This document shows, in pieces, positions 23,274 through 36,910 of a stretch of DNA of 64,000 nt. Numbering within the stretch: position 1 is the first letter of the stretch; each line of letters starts with the position of its first letter. The position numbers and the translations under genes are program-made. This stretch comes from Warburgia ugandensis. Taxonomy: Eukaryota; Streptophyta; Magnoliopsida; Canellales; Canellaceae. The stretch covers positions 48,630,057 through 48,694,056 of the forward strand of contig CP141137.1 of NCBI GenBank assembly GCA_035236585.1, read 5' to 3'. Under the pieces are notes generated by a model. That model was not told the DNA's origin. It worked only from the letters and a program-made list of their open reading frames with translations, and made no database searches.

Positions 23274-23576
23274 CTCCCAACAGCTAATGAAGTAAGAGAA
23301 AATTTGAAAAAGAGCCTAAAAGTTAAGGGGCATACATATCATTACCCTCATTTTACTTTTAAAATTATACTTATATGCAATTTCCAATATCCTTGGAAGG
23401 CATTAATCAATATAAAATGCATTCATATATTCATCCTTTTCCTTTCCCTACGAAAGGGTAGGATTTCTTGGTGAAATAAAAAGGGGTGAATATATTAATC
23501 ATAAACTATATTAAATACCATTATTTTAAGTATGTTTCTTTGTGTCCCTCACACACATGTAGAAAGCGGAGGAGAA

Positions 23577-23630
<54 letters not shown>
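23577..23630 (+). repeat. (GAT)18 microsatellite
   Basis: A pure trinucleotide tract of about 54 nt. The adjoining sequence lacks the CCCTAATTGGGATAAGG block of the RTE LINE end, so it is not simply a LINE tail. Confidence 0.95.
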
Positions 23631-26376
23631 AAGGCTCTAGGCATTTAAAGCATAAAAAAAAGAGAAAAATGAACCATAATGAATGAATGAGTAAAGACTT
23701 AGTAGTTAAATACCCTTTACTTTGGTTACTTCCAATATCTAGTTTCATTGCTAAGAATGAAAAGATAGGCACGCTTTTAAACTCCCAATATGACAATCTA
23801 GAATGAGAAGAGTGAAAAATGTCTTCTCTAGAAGTTATTTAAAACTCCACAATAAAAGTTAGGAAGTTGTGTAAGGATTTTACATGCCAAATATAAATAA
23901 ATCATTTTTGTGATTCTCAATAAAATATGTATGAATGATTCGAAATGCATGGTAGCATATTTAGTTAACCAAAGTAAGATGTTATAGAGAAAAATTATAT
24001 GTTGAACATAAAATTTACTCATGAGAAAGTAACAAAGATCACTCTCTAGAATGATCCTGAGGATTCACAAGTAGCCTATATTATTGAATAGTCAAAGACC
24101 AAACTTTAAGCCATTTGACAATTTATGGCCTGATTATGCTCTTTGAATATGTGGTTAGAAAACAAAAAAGCAAGAATCCACATTTGTTGGCTACATAGTG
24201 GTTTTGATTTTCAAAGAGGGGACACAATTTGTAACTTTTATCTAATCATTTCCATAGTGCCCTTTGATATTTTATGATTATTTGGGATTGATCTAAACAA
24301 AAACCTTATTTGTACTCCATTCGAAGATTCTTAAAACAAAATTATAAAAGTTCCCTTGTAATTATATTGAAGTGCATAGAATGTTTGTAGGCAATTTTAT
24401 AATTCCTTAGATCCTATTAGATCATGTACAAGTCTACAAATATTTTAGTCTTTATCCAAAATTGGATGAACAAATATTTAGATCCTAAGATTTGGATCCA
24501 TTTGCATATATTGGATCATAACCTTTGGTCCATGTTATATTTGACTCTTAGGTTTCATAGGGTTGTATGGACCCATTGATAGCCTAGCAAATGTCTTTTG
24601 GATTTCAAACAGGCCAATGAAATCTAGTATTTTTTGTTCAAAATATCCAATGAAGTCCACTAATTTACTTAGTAAGCAATCGAAACATCTATATTTATTT
24701 ATGATGAAGTATATATGAACCCACTACAAGGCACATTCAAAATGTGCACATTAAGTAATTTTTTACTTATAACAATGTGTCACATTTTCCATGTCTCTCT
24801 GTTATCCATCAGCATGATAATATTTTTTCCTTTGAAGGTAAATCTTATGATGTAATTTTTTCCTTAAAGGAAAGGTGAGGTTAGTTTCATAAAGCAAAAA
24901 TATGCTTTTGAATAAAATATGAATATGCACAAGGAGATATAGATCAAATAACTATTTCATGAATGAGGAGAGAGAGAAGTCATTTAGTAAGTTGAGACTG
25001 TCACATAAAAATTGTTAGAGCATCTTAGGTTGATCATTATCCACAACAAATTCAATGATTCATTACATGTTAACAAGCCCAATAGAGTGGTAGTTTGAAG
25101 TATAAAGTTGTAGATCATCATTGAAAACAAAGATAATCATCACTTTAACCTTATCACATCTTGATCCCTTTAAAACCATGCCCAACTTTCCCACTTTTCA
25201 AGCTTATCACCTATTTAAATATGATTGATCTCTTTGTTCTTTGCCACTTGATTCAAAAATGAAATTCTTTTGTTGATGATGCAACATTACATTAACATTT
25301 TGCTTTCACATTGTGCCTAAAAATGAAATTTTAGTAGAATAGACCAAGGGCTAACATGATAGTTCTCATTCTTAGGATGAAGCTTTGCTTAAAATTTTTG
25401 CTCTATTTTTCTATGCATTTCTATCATCTTGTTTTTATAGTTGCTAAACTACTTTTTATCTAATTTCTAAAATTTTATCTCACCTTCATAGGCACACCCA
25501 CACTTTGCCACACTTAATCACAATTTTAAATTTATAACATTAATCTTTAATATAAAAAAATAGCATTATAACACGTAACCCAACATAGAAGGATTAGAAG
25601 ATATTTTATCGATTAATGAGCTTAAAAGAAATGGAGAACAACACTTGCATTGAATGAGCATAAGAAAAAGGTATTCATTAACCAAGTTCATTCAAGGATT
25701 TACTTCTTCATTCAGTATCAACGAGCCAAGGAGATTGGACCAACACAAGCAAAACAGAAAAAAGCATCCCAATCTTACAAAAAATAAAAAAGAAAGAAAG
25801 AGAAGATGTGATGATAATTGCTATACAAACAGAGCTTCAAAATATTAGGTAGTCATAAAAGCAACATTTGGGAAGCCTGCCTTTGACAAGTTTATGATTT
25901 TTAAAATTTTGACCTAAGCATTTTCAATTACATCTATTTTATTAGTATGATCATTAATAGTATAAATCTTGAAAAAATAATCAATCATATGTACTATATT
26001 CTTTTCAAGTTATCCGCCCTTGGGGTAATTGGCTCTAATTATAGGTTTGTTCTTTTTGCATCACTTCTTTGTCCTAGTTTCTCTTATTTCTTAATCCTCT
26101 CATTGTTTTCATCACTGACTTGCATCGCTATATATTAAAGCTAAACATCTTTATATAGGATGATATCCTTAAAATGAGAATAAGAGTGTCAAGTAAGTGA
26201 GTCTCACAATAGAATATATAATTAGCTCATATCTTCATTCATCCATAACAAATCATCTTTACTATAATTCCCCACTCATTTTAGCTACTACCCCTTCAAT
26301 CTCACCTTTCACCTTATCACCAACTTTTGTGACTCCCATATACATTTTGGTTTTTGTAAGAAATGATGTCAACATA
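23631..26376. other. Intergenic AT-rich, nothing recognised
   Basis: Strongly AT-rich sequence with short random open frames only. No transposon ends, RNA genes or conserved proteins were recognised. Confidence 0.5.
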
Positions 26377-29347
26377 TGTAACACCCCGGATTTTTAAGAC
26401 ATTTTTTTATTTTTTATAATGGCAATTTAAATAAGAGCATTTGGGATCCCATGAGAAAAGATTTATTTAACATTTTACTAAACCTATCTTAAAACTCCGG
26501 GTGTTAATTTTTCCTTTCTCAAAATGACGCATTACGTAATTTAAACATAAATAAATAATCCGCGTATAAATCAACGTCAAATAAATAGGCGCCTTTATTT
26601 TAAATCAAATAAACGTCCAAAAGACAATAATAATATGGCCCAGGGTCTATCCATCATAACATCCCATATAAATGTCCAATATATGTCCAAAGATCTAAAT
26701 CACATCCAAATATAATGTATATCGAGTCCATAATAAAATTCAAATGATAATCCACTCTAATGACTCACATTACTTTCTAAAACTATAGGGAAACTAGTCT
26801 TGAACTCTCAAGGTTTATCAACCGCTTTTCCTTTACGGTGTCGCTCGAGATCTAAGGCATTGCAAAACAAAGCAATGCCTCGGCTACTCGCTTGTGTAGG
26901 TACATAGACAATTAATGTAATAAATGCGAGAAATAATGAAACAGCATTGATGAAAAGTCTACATTTATGGAAATAGTGATATCATAATGCCATGTTCAAA
27001 TAAATGCCAATTTATTCCAAATGCTAAAACATGAAGTTCCTTTGAGTTAAAACATGACATGAATCAATAACATGGAGCATACAACGAGAATAAGGGCACC
27101 CCTAAGGTAATGGGTCCCACCACATGCTAACATCACGATCGGGAGTACACATAGTCAACCTCTGAGTGTCGTCACACCCAGGCATACCATCTATAACCAT
27201 GCTCATCATACATGCACACATAACAAGAATATGGGCCATCATCTTTGCGGTGGCAACCCTCCATGTATCAACCACGTAGCTCCCCGTCGACACCATAACG
27301 GGAGACTTAGCGTACGTCCCCATGGAAAGGCTCGAGCCAGTAGTGTGGACTATCCATGTTACCAAACCCCTACCGAATGCCATCTATGGGCAGGTGTCTA
27401 TCATATCACAAACTCATCACATCATAATCTCGGAAGGTGGGTGGTAGGCCCTATCCCTCTGGCATCCCACCAGGGCGGAGCACCCGTCATCAAATATAAA
27501 ACACGGAAATCATATGTATATGCTAAAACTCAATAGCACTTATAGCTTGCAATCCCCAAGACATGCCCCTCATCACAGGGGTTAGCCTATCAAAGGACAT
27601 TTAATAAGCCTCTATTCTCATTTCCATGTAAATCCATGCATTTTACTATATATATAATAAGAAATAAGTCTCTAGTAAGCATAACAAATTAACATCATGC
27701 TTGTAAAAGCATTTGAAATAAGTTTATTCGAGTAAAAGATTTCAATTTGGAATAACCATCACGTGTACGAAATGTCGCATGAAATCCATAGGTAAATAAA
27801 AATCGCAATTTAAAACACAATCACACATGATGCTATGTTTAAACATGGTTTAAAAATCAAGCAAAATATTAGTTGTCGTCACCTACCTCAGTGTGAGACC
27901 AACGGCACTCTTAATAACTCCCCTTTAATTGATATATTCAAGTGCACTGTACATGTCACATCACTATTTTAAAATTTTTCTAAATAAAAAGTGGTCATTT
28001 CTAAGTTTTTAAGTTAAGCTAGGTCGCGTGCGTCAATACGGTCACAACGCCTCTTTCGGATCGTGATTTGGACCTCTCGCTCCCAAAAATCAAGTTTTAG
28101 TGAAAACTACCCTCAAATGGGGCCTGCCGGACCACCATAAGGTGGTTTAAACCGGCCGGCGCCTCTTTTCCGCCGGTTTACACCGGCGTGCTCTGGCACG
28201 AACGCACGGCGTCGCGCGGGCACGCGCACGGGACGCGCGCGTGCTTCTTCGGCAGCGCACGTGCGTCACGGTCGCCCGGGACGCGCCGCGTCCGGTCCCC
28301 ACGCACCAGCTGCAGGCGTCCGCGCGCGCGCCCGCCGCGCACGCGTGCGGCCAGGCCGTCATCGGAACGTCGTCCCAGTGCGTCCGGCGTGCGTCATGGC
28401 GTCGGCGCAGAGCGCGGCAGCGTTGACGGCCGCCGGAGAAGACGGCCGGTTTCGGTCGCCTCGGCGGAGCTACGAGCTCCGTTTTGCGTGATTTTTGCAC
28501 CATTTTCTTCGAATTCTCTCTAGAATCCATTTTATGCCCTCCTTTTGCACTAATTTTCCCAAAAACCATGGTTTTTAAACAATTTTTCCCAAGTTCTAAA
28601 AAACCTCTCTAGGTCTTGGTTTTTGAGTTTTACAGGCAATTCCCAGTTGGATCACTCCCAAATTTAAAGGGTATGCTCTTGGGTCTCTTGTGCACTAGTT
28701 GGACGGTGCGATTTTCAAACGGACAGGTTTGATCCGTGAAATCACACTCCAACAGTAGCGTGCACAAAGTTCTTTTAAAAATCGATTTTTTCCAAAATTT
28801 TTAAACGTTTTCCTAATTAATTTCCTAATTAATAAATACGAGAAAAACATAGGTTTTGAGGCTTACCTTGCACCTGGCCGGAGTTGCTCGTGTTCTTGGG
28901 GGCTCCACTGTGGGAAAATTCAAGTTTTTACGAATCTGAGGGTTTTGCGTAGCATTCATGGAAAACACTTTCAAAGTGGAGCGTTTTGGCTCTGAGGAGC
29001 ATAGATATAGGGTTTTAGAGTCTTGGGAAGAAACTCTTCCCCACACGTCTCTTCCCACGTCTCTCCGTGATTTCGCCGGCACATGGACGTGTGTAGACAG
29101 GGGTGCCGTTATCAATTTGGACCCCTGTGTAACACGTTTATGTCAAAAGACCATTTTGCCCTTACAACTTTGACGGCTCATAACTCCCTCGTTTGAGCTC
29201 CGTTTTTCGCGTTCTTGGTGGCGTTGGATTCGTATCGACGAGTACTTTCTAATTATTATGTTTTCAGGAAATAATTTCATCCATAAATTTTTATTTTAAT
29301 TTATTTAATAATTTCCTATTTTTATCTTTAAAATTAAGGATATTACG
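26377..29347. mobile_element. Solo-LTR candidate of an LTR retrotransposon
   Basis: The segment begins TGTAACACCCCGG, a common start of long plant LTRs, and is bounded by identical 5-mers ACATA at 26372-26376 and 29348-29352. Its right terminus is degenerate. At about 2.97 kb with no pol domain and no internal copy of its ends, it fits one long solitary LTR, probably Ty3-gypsy, better than a complete element. A GC- and CpG-rich island lies at about 28020-28500. Proteins predicted there follow from base composition and are not called. Confidence 0.6.
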
Positions 29348-29352
29348 ACATA

Positions 29353-30100
29353 AGTAACAATCTAATATCCAAAGACATGACAATAACAAAACCAAATATT
29401 TGGAGATTATCAAGGTTAGTATTCAAAGTATCACAAAATCATCTATCATGTGGTAATTTATCTTTTTCATCTATTATGCTTGTATTCATCTCAAATTTCT
29501 CTATTCATTATTCTCACATGGTCTTTGACACTACTTAATTCATTCTTATTTTACAATATTCATTTTGTTCTCACAATTATTCATTTATCTTTTCTATGAG
29601 TAGTAGCTTAGCTTACTCATTCCTTCTCCTTAGGTATCATATTAGTCCCTATAGATATCCTAATAAACTCAACTGTCATCATGGTCTATACATAATATCT
29701 TATTGCAGTTTCATATTCCACTTACCATTTTTTTCAAGCCACTAGCACTCTCTCAATTTTTGGCCTACTTATTAAGGCGCATTACCTTTGGTTTACTTCT
29801 TAGAGCTCATCACTTTAGACATTCGATACTTATTTATTTCGCCAATACTCATTCCTTCTCCTTTCTTTAGCTTTATACACATTTATGTTTCTTTTCATTA
29901 CATTACATTTCATGATTTCTTCTTATGTCACATTAATCACTAGTCTCATTTTTTGTGCCACATATCATCTCAATTTTTCATAATCCTAAATAGCATCATC
30001 CATAACATGGCATTAAGACCCTTCATGAATCTTGTTATTTGCGTCGTAATTTCATAAAATATCCTTTTTTTATCTCTATTTTCTCATACATCTATCCTTC
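29353..30100. other. Intergenic AT-rich, nothing recognised
   Basis: T-rich sequence running into the minisatellite at 30106. No coding or transposon signal was recognised. Confidence 0.5.
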
Positions 30101-30105
30101 TTAGC

Positions 30106-30440
30106 ATCACATTTCAAGCCCTTTTGCTTTGAAATTTTCTTCAAGTCTTCTAGACTTAGTACATTTCAAGTCATTTTAGACTTTCTACAGTTCAAGTCTC
30201 TTGAACTTGCACATTTTTTAAGCCTAATTGAGCTTACTCTACTTCTCAAGCCTTTTAGCTTGCCATACATTTCAAGCCTTTTGGCTTGTCACACTTTTCA
30301 AGTCCTTTTAGACTTGCTACATTTTTCAAGTCCATTTGGCCTTGCTACACTTTTCATGCCTTCATGGCTTTACCCACTTTAAGTCTACTTGGACTTGCCA
30401 CATTTCAAGTCTTTCTAAATTTGCTACAATTTTCAAAATA
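30106..30440. repeat. Minisatellite of small imperfect palindromes
   Basis: About ten units of 27-36 bp follow the pattern TTCAAGTC-(T-rich)-GACTTG-(C)TACAT, with variants CAAGCC...GGCTTG and CATGCC...GGCTT. The two halves of most units are complementary (AAGTC/GACTT, AAGCC/GGCTT), even when the central sequence differs, so each unit can form a short hairpin. No open reading frame runs through the array. Confidence 0.7.
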
Positions 30441-33400
30441 TCTTCTTTTTACATAGTCATGGTTTTTTATTGGTTTTACTCTTCAAACATCATTGTCCAC
30501 AACCTTTTTAGTTTATGAGATACATTTTTCAAATTTCCTTATAATGACCTTCTTTGTTTGGCCTCATACATTTGTTTCAAAATGTTTTCACTCAAACAAG
30601 GGGCATCATTAGTCCTCATTTGATTATCTTCCTAATTTGGTGTTGTTACCTTGACTGTTGGACTTTGTCAATCCCATACTCAAAGCAAAGCATTGTAGAC
30701 ACCCAAATTTACTCCATAAGACAATCAAATGAGGACCAATTCATCTTTAGTTATTTTATTGTGCCTTTGATCTATTTTACTTATTTTATCCCTTTGTCTA
30801 ATGATGAATAAGAACTTATAATACTGTTAGCCAATGAAAAACCTAAATAAGTGAATTACTTGACATAAAATCAATTAGTTTGTCAAAATAACCTTTTGTC
30901 CACATTAGTATAGCATTGAGTAAACACTCCATTCTCACCTTAGTGCTGCACTATTCTGTAACTTGATGCTATTAGAACTATATAAGGAAATTATTTGACA
31001 ACAACAAGTACAACATTCATTGAGCTCATAAGTACATTGAACTCAAAGGGATAGTTAAACTATTTTGTGGAAATAAGCTAAACTCTCTCTTAAGTTCTAA
31101 TTGGCTAATAAGTGTTAAAAACTATTGGATCTAAAATTTGGGAAAATCTTGTAGATCCATTACAACTAAAGGCAAGGATTCATTAGTAATCTCCAAGTTA
31201 ATTACTTTTTTTAGTTTATATTAGTCTAATTAGTTTAGTTTTGCTTAGTTTTACTTATTTTCAAGCACTTTAGTTTACCTTCAATGTGCACTTGTAACTT
31301 TACTTCTTTTATATTTTCTACATATTTGAATTTTAGATTCTAGGCTAATACTAGTGTTATGCAATACTCCCCTGAGAGGATTAGCACTGTGCTAATGTGT
31401 TTAAAAATTCAGAATTAATTTCTTTACAATTCCTCAAACTCTTATCTTCAATTCTCAAAGCTCATATAGTGGCTTTTATAGTGGTCTTAATTGATCCATC
31501 GTGGAGAGAGAAGAATGTTAGAAATCTGATTATTAATGTTGACATGTTAGGCCTTGTGGCCTTAATTTTCACAAGTGGGAACTCTATGTTGGGTGATCTC
31601 TATATTAATTTATAATTATAAGGTTGTCATTGCAATCAATCTTGCCTATAATATTAAGCAACATATATCTAATATGTCATCATATTATAAACTTATCTTC
31701 TATGCAATTCTAAATAAAAGTTTTCATTATTTTTGGAAAGCACCTTAAAAGGCTCACAAATAGTGGAGAATTTAATTTTAATTTTTTTATTATTGAAAGC
31801 ACCTTAACAATTTATTGAAGTTCTCCATACAAAAATAAGAGAGAGTGCATGTGGTTACTATATGGATAAATGAGGACAAATATATCCATATATCTAAAGA
31901 TCATATATATAGAGCCAAATATATCTATGTTTTTAAAGATCATACATGTTTTATATGTTTGGAACCTAAACTAGCACTTTGGATAGGGCCTACACAAACA
32001 ATATTCTGAATGACATGAGCATTATTTCTCTTGGTTTACATTGAAAAAAATAGACATTTTAGAATGTGAGATATTTATGATATATTCTAAAAAAAAATTT
32101 ATCCAGGTACAAGATTCCATTTCTTTTGAGATCTCATCATGAACTTTACATAACAAACCCATTGTTTTGTAGATCTTGAACATTTCTATGGTTACAATTG
32201 TAGTGTGCTCTGTGCAATAGTTTCAATCTCATAAGAAAACATACTCACATATCATGTATTAAAATGTTATGTATTTGGTATCTTCCTTCTTAATTTACTT
32301 TCTTGAATCAATTTCATCCCCTCCTTCTATCTTGTTGCAAAGTAGTATTCTAATCTCAAAACAAAAGATATCCCCAAACTTCAAGACCTTCGTAGAGAAT
32401 TGCATGTTATGCATAGAAAAATTGTCTTTATACTAGCCTAAGGAATGACTCATACTTTAGTTTGACAAGTATTAAAAGAAAATGAATTCTCAACCAAACT
32501 CATAATGTCTCCTCTCACATCTCTAAACTGAATCTAACTCTACAGTTGTTGTAATGCTATTAAAATTTGTCTTGGAAACATTCTCATTTTCACTTATTAT
32601 ATTTTTCCTTCTTTTATTTAAGCTTCTAGCAATTGGCTCTTCATAAACCCAAGAAACAACTTTCTCAACTTGATTCTAATCATTTGATTTTATGTCACCT
32701 TTCCTATCTAACCATGGAAATTCACCTGAAACTTTGCTTTGTAAATGTCTAAAACTCGTGAATTAGCCATCATTGTCATTCAAGTTTGTCTCATGAGAAA
32801 CTTTCTTCCTTCTCTATGTAGATCTTCATTTAGAGTGTCGTATAACTCCTTTTCTAACATGGTAAATATAGAGTTTATGAAACAACACAATGTGTTCTGT
32901 CAAATCCTTCATTTAACAAATGACTCTTAGTTAATTGTCCTTAATTGATTTTCAATTTACACTCAACAAAACAAGTTTTATCAGCCATACATCTCATTAT
33001 AAATATTTTTCACAATTTTTAGAAAATTAGTTTACTCTTCTTTATTCGAAAATTTTGTTGCCTTAAATATCTAAACCATGTGTATTTAAGAGACACTCAT
33101 TAAAATTGTTGTAGATGCTAAGTTCACATATAAAGATAGAAGATATCTTCAAATTGTTGGAAATATATCCCGTATACATTACTTGCTCTATAATGAATTC
33201 CTTGAATCTTGGCTTAGAGGTGTACTTCTTAAAGTAGCTTCTTGAAGAAAACTTTCCTAGTGCAAGAGATTAATGATAGCTCTATCTTTGGGATTGAACC
33301 ATACTTGTCTCAATATGATGCCTAAACTAATCTATGTCTCATAGAATATGTTCTACTACTTTATCTCTAGTAAATGAATGCCTTAAATGACACTCTTGAA

Positions 33401-35070
33401 AATCAAAAACCAAATTTGCCTTACAAATAAATGTCCTAGAAAATTAGGAAATTTGCTTTGTCTTAGAAAAACAAATGTCTCTTTCTTTGTTTATTCAACT
33501 AGTGTAGCAAACCTCCCAAAGAGATAAGAGTTGTTAGATCTCAATGCTCAATGTGTATAAAAACTTATCTTTAGATTTCTAGTCTCAAAGAATAAGATAG
33601 TATAGTAATTCTAAGTACCAAGTCAAGTAATTTGAAAACTTATCTTCAAATTTCAAGTCCTAAAGGATATGATATCTAGATATCACGAGCTTTACGTCTC
33701 AAATAGCCTAAGAAACTTGAGAAACAATTAAGGACATAAGAAGAAATAGATATCAAAGAGTCTAAACTTTTAGACATCTTTAGAAAACCTTAAGAAAGCA
33801 TCCTTTAAAACCTAAAAAACCAAAACTAACTATAAACAATTCATCAAGATCTATGGACAGGCCTACTATAGTGATAGGCCCCACCAAATGACAAGCATGC
33901 ATGAAACGCACATACACACAAGGATGCACATAAAATATTCATATGGGCCAACTCTATAGAGGATCTATGTTAATGAAAAGTGAAGAGAAGCAATGCTTTA
34001 TAAAGGAGGAACCTCTTCTCTTCTCCTTTCTCCTTTCTGGTAGGTGATCTAGGACTATCTTATGATAGTTTCCACTTTAACATTAAACACAATTCCAACT
34101 ATATGAAATAAATTCTCCTTTTTACTTTTAATGATGATTTAACAATTGAATTAGCTATAGTTTTTTTTTTTTTTTTGTGTAAACATCCGCTCAAAATATA
34201 TATTCTCATTAAAGTTATTTAGATCCCTAATCTTTTAAAATCTTCTCTAAGTAATTTTTTCCTAAATATCAGTTATTATAACTCCTTAAATCTTCATCAA
34301 TTTTTCTTTCTCCTATTTTTTCTCATAGTTTTCACCTATCTTTAAAGTTAAACAAAACACTCTCTCTATAGGTGCTACCATATAATAATAGTATAAAATT
34401 AAGAGAAAAACTTATGGACAACCCTTATTACTATTAAATTCCATCAAATTGACACCATCCACTTTGAGAATGTCTTTTTTGATATTGTAACTACCAAAGA
34501 ATATCAAGGAGGCCTCTTCCTTCATGATTCTATCAAAATTATTAATGAAATTAGCTGGCAGGGCCCATAAAGCATTACTTTATTACTTCAATCAGTTCGC
34601 TAACCTTTGATGGAATAGATGAAAGAGAAAAAGAAATTTTGAGAAGTAAAAAACAATATCATAATAGTTAAAATTGAAAAAGTGATTAACCTAGCTTGAC
34701 CCACCATTCCATTGATCACCACAAAAATCACTTGTTTGTCTTCCAACAAGTAGGAAGATGTTAGGGTATTATTTGTGAACCTACAAAGAAGCATTTGGGA
34801 GAGTTTTGTCTATATGCAACGCAGCTCCTTGCATGTATGTGGTTTTTTATTTGAAATTAGGGATTTTGTATCTATGTTTAGGATTTAAGCATTTATTAGG
34901 AATCTCTTCATGAAATTGTTTAATAGAGTTATGTAGGGAGTTGTTGGTTGTTTTAGGTTGTTTATTGTTGGGAAATTGTGACGAAATTAAATAATGGCAA
35001 ATTTTTAGGGTTTTAAGATTGAAGTGGAATATTTTATTAGAGTGGCTTTGTTTATATACTTTGTTTAGCA
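30441..35070. other. Intergenic AT-rich, no gene recognised
   Basis: 4.6 kb of AT-rich sequence. It contains a small inverted repeat at 30608-30630 and 30718-30740. No conserved ORF was found. Confidence 0.5.
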
Positions 35071-35074
35071 CATC

Positions 35075-35815
35075 ACATTCATCATCCTCATCAAAGCCTT
35101 ATCCCAATTAGGGGTTAGCTACATGAATCTTGTTCATCCATTCTCCTATATCAAGGGTCATTGACTCATTTAGTCCAAAAGTTTTTGTCTTTTTTCTCAC
35201 CACTTCTATCTGCATCCTTTTGGTCCTTTGACTTGCCCTTTTAGAAAATTCAACTAGGATCGACTCACTCCTAAGCAGTGCCATTTTTAGTCTCTGTTAG
35301 ACATATCCAAACCACACTTTCTAATCATGTTGCCTATTAGTGCTAATCCTAGGTTTCCTCTATTGTTTTCATTTTTAATTGTATCCTTTCTTGTCTTGCT
35401 ACTCACCCATGTCAACATCCTCATTTTGCCTTTCCTTATCATATATACATGTTGTTCCTTAATTGCCCAATACTCTGATTTATAGAGAATGTCAGACTTT
35501 ATACTCATCCTATAGAATTTTCCTTTGAGTTTGAATGGTGTTGATCGCACAAAGCTTCAGAGACACATCTCCATTTGTTCTAACTAACTTGGATTCTCTA
35601 AGTAACATCCCTCTCAATCTCTCTATTCTCATGAATTATTGATCCCAAGTATTGAAAGTGGTCTTTTTGGGGAACTTCTTAGTTATCAATCTTTGTTGGT
35701 GCCTCACTTCCACTACCCTCCTTGCCAAAATTGCATTTCATGTATTCTATCTTAGTTTGGCTAATTTTAAATCCCATAGACTCTATATCATCTCTCAACA
35801 ACTCTAGCTTTATCT
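35075..35815 (-). mobile_element. RTE-clade LINE, 5'-truncated copy
   Basis: On the minus strand the copy ends with CCCCTAATTGGGATAAGG followed by a TGATGAGGATGATGAATG tail, the typical 3' end of plant RTE LINEs. Upstream are C-terminal reverse-transcriptase words: GFKISQTKIEYMKCNFG, then a run like PFKLKGKFYRMSIKSDILY, EYWAIKEQHVYMI and MRMLTWVSSKTRKD. The frame is interrupted between these blocks. Endonuclease and the RT catalytic core are absent. It is an old, dead copy. Confidence 0.88.
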
Positions 35816-36679
35816 ATACCATCTCTCCACAACTCTAGCTTATTGGAACACATGTTTTTTTTTTTTGAAAGGTTGCTGGAACACATGTTTTAGTCTGATT
35901 AACATGATTTAGGTTAAATTTAGTTCAATTAGCTTCATTTAGATGTAGCTAGCTTCACTTACATTGAAGTAATCCTAGTTAGCATAAAATGTGATAGATT
36001 TGTCTTTATTTTGGGTGCCTCTGTTAAACATAAAAGTATTAGATGTGAATTGTGGATTTCAATGGAAATTATCTTTGTGCGTTCTGTAGGCAGATTAATA
36101 AGTTTTAATTAGCTATACATGGTGCTGCTGCATTGTATATACTTTACAATGTAGCTTAATTAGTATATTCCTTAAAATGTAGTTTAATTAGTCAAATATA
36201 GCTTATTAGCTTAAGTTGTTTATGTAACTTATAAGTGTGCTATTTACTCTATCCAAAGGCAAAGAACCTATCTTGAGCTTTTCCTTGGTTTGCCTTTCAT
36301 ATGATGTGTCTTTCTACTTCTTATGTTTTTTTACTCATTTTGACTTTTTCTTGTTTGATTTGAGCTTCCAATCTTTTGTCCTTCTTGTGCCAAAAGGCAA
36401 AGAAAATATCTATAATTTCTACATTGAAAATATTGGATTCATCTTTTGCTTGTAATTTTTTTATCACTTATATAATTTATGTATCTTCAATCTCTACATC
36501 CTTAGCGAGATTTTCCAAGTTTATGAAATTCCATGTAATGGGGATCTCTTTGTTCTATTCTAGACTTAATGTTCTTATCCTCCTTATAACCCTTTGCTTC
36601 TCTTATAAATTCATTCAAAATCCAAAGAATTTTGGGCCAATGTCTGAATGCTACTTCACAGTATTTGCTTGGGACTAAT

Positions 36680-36910
36680 AGTGAAGTACTACAACAGTTG
36701 TAATTAGCTTCAATCTAAGGTATACTTTAATGCAATTAAACTATTGGATTATTAAGGTATGCTTCAATCTTAGCTATAAGCTATTTGAAATTACATTTAC
36801 AATAGGGGCACTTAGTTGCAATCTAAGGTTGTAGAATTCCATTATAATCATGCTTCAAGCTTTCCATTCAATGCAATAATTCTATTACAAGCATGAAGAG
36901 TACTTCACTA
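36680..36910. mobile_element. MITE candidate with TAGTGAAGTACT inverted ends
   Basis: TAGTGAAGTACT at 36680-36691 has its exact complement AGTACTTCACTA at 36899-36910. Subterminal words (CTTGTAAT, TGCATT, GCTTCAAT) are also partly shared in inverted order. At 231 bp with no ORF it fits a MITE. Flanking bases show no convincing target duplication, so the superfamily is open. Confidence 0.5.

Noticed and set aside
23577-23630. (GAT)n tract as an RTE LINE tail
   Set aside because: The neighbouring CCCTAATTGGGATAAGG block that marks real tails here is absent.
28147-28569. Arg/Ala-rich open frames on both strands in the GC-rich island
   Set aside because: They overlap on both strands, follow base composition, match no family I know and lie inside a solo-LTR candidate.
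30690-30745. TGTAGACACCCAAATTT as an LTR start
   Set aside because: A second end, a target duplication and internal domains are lacking; chance match to a common word.
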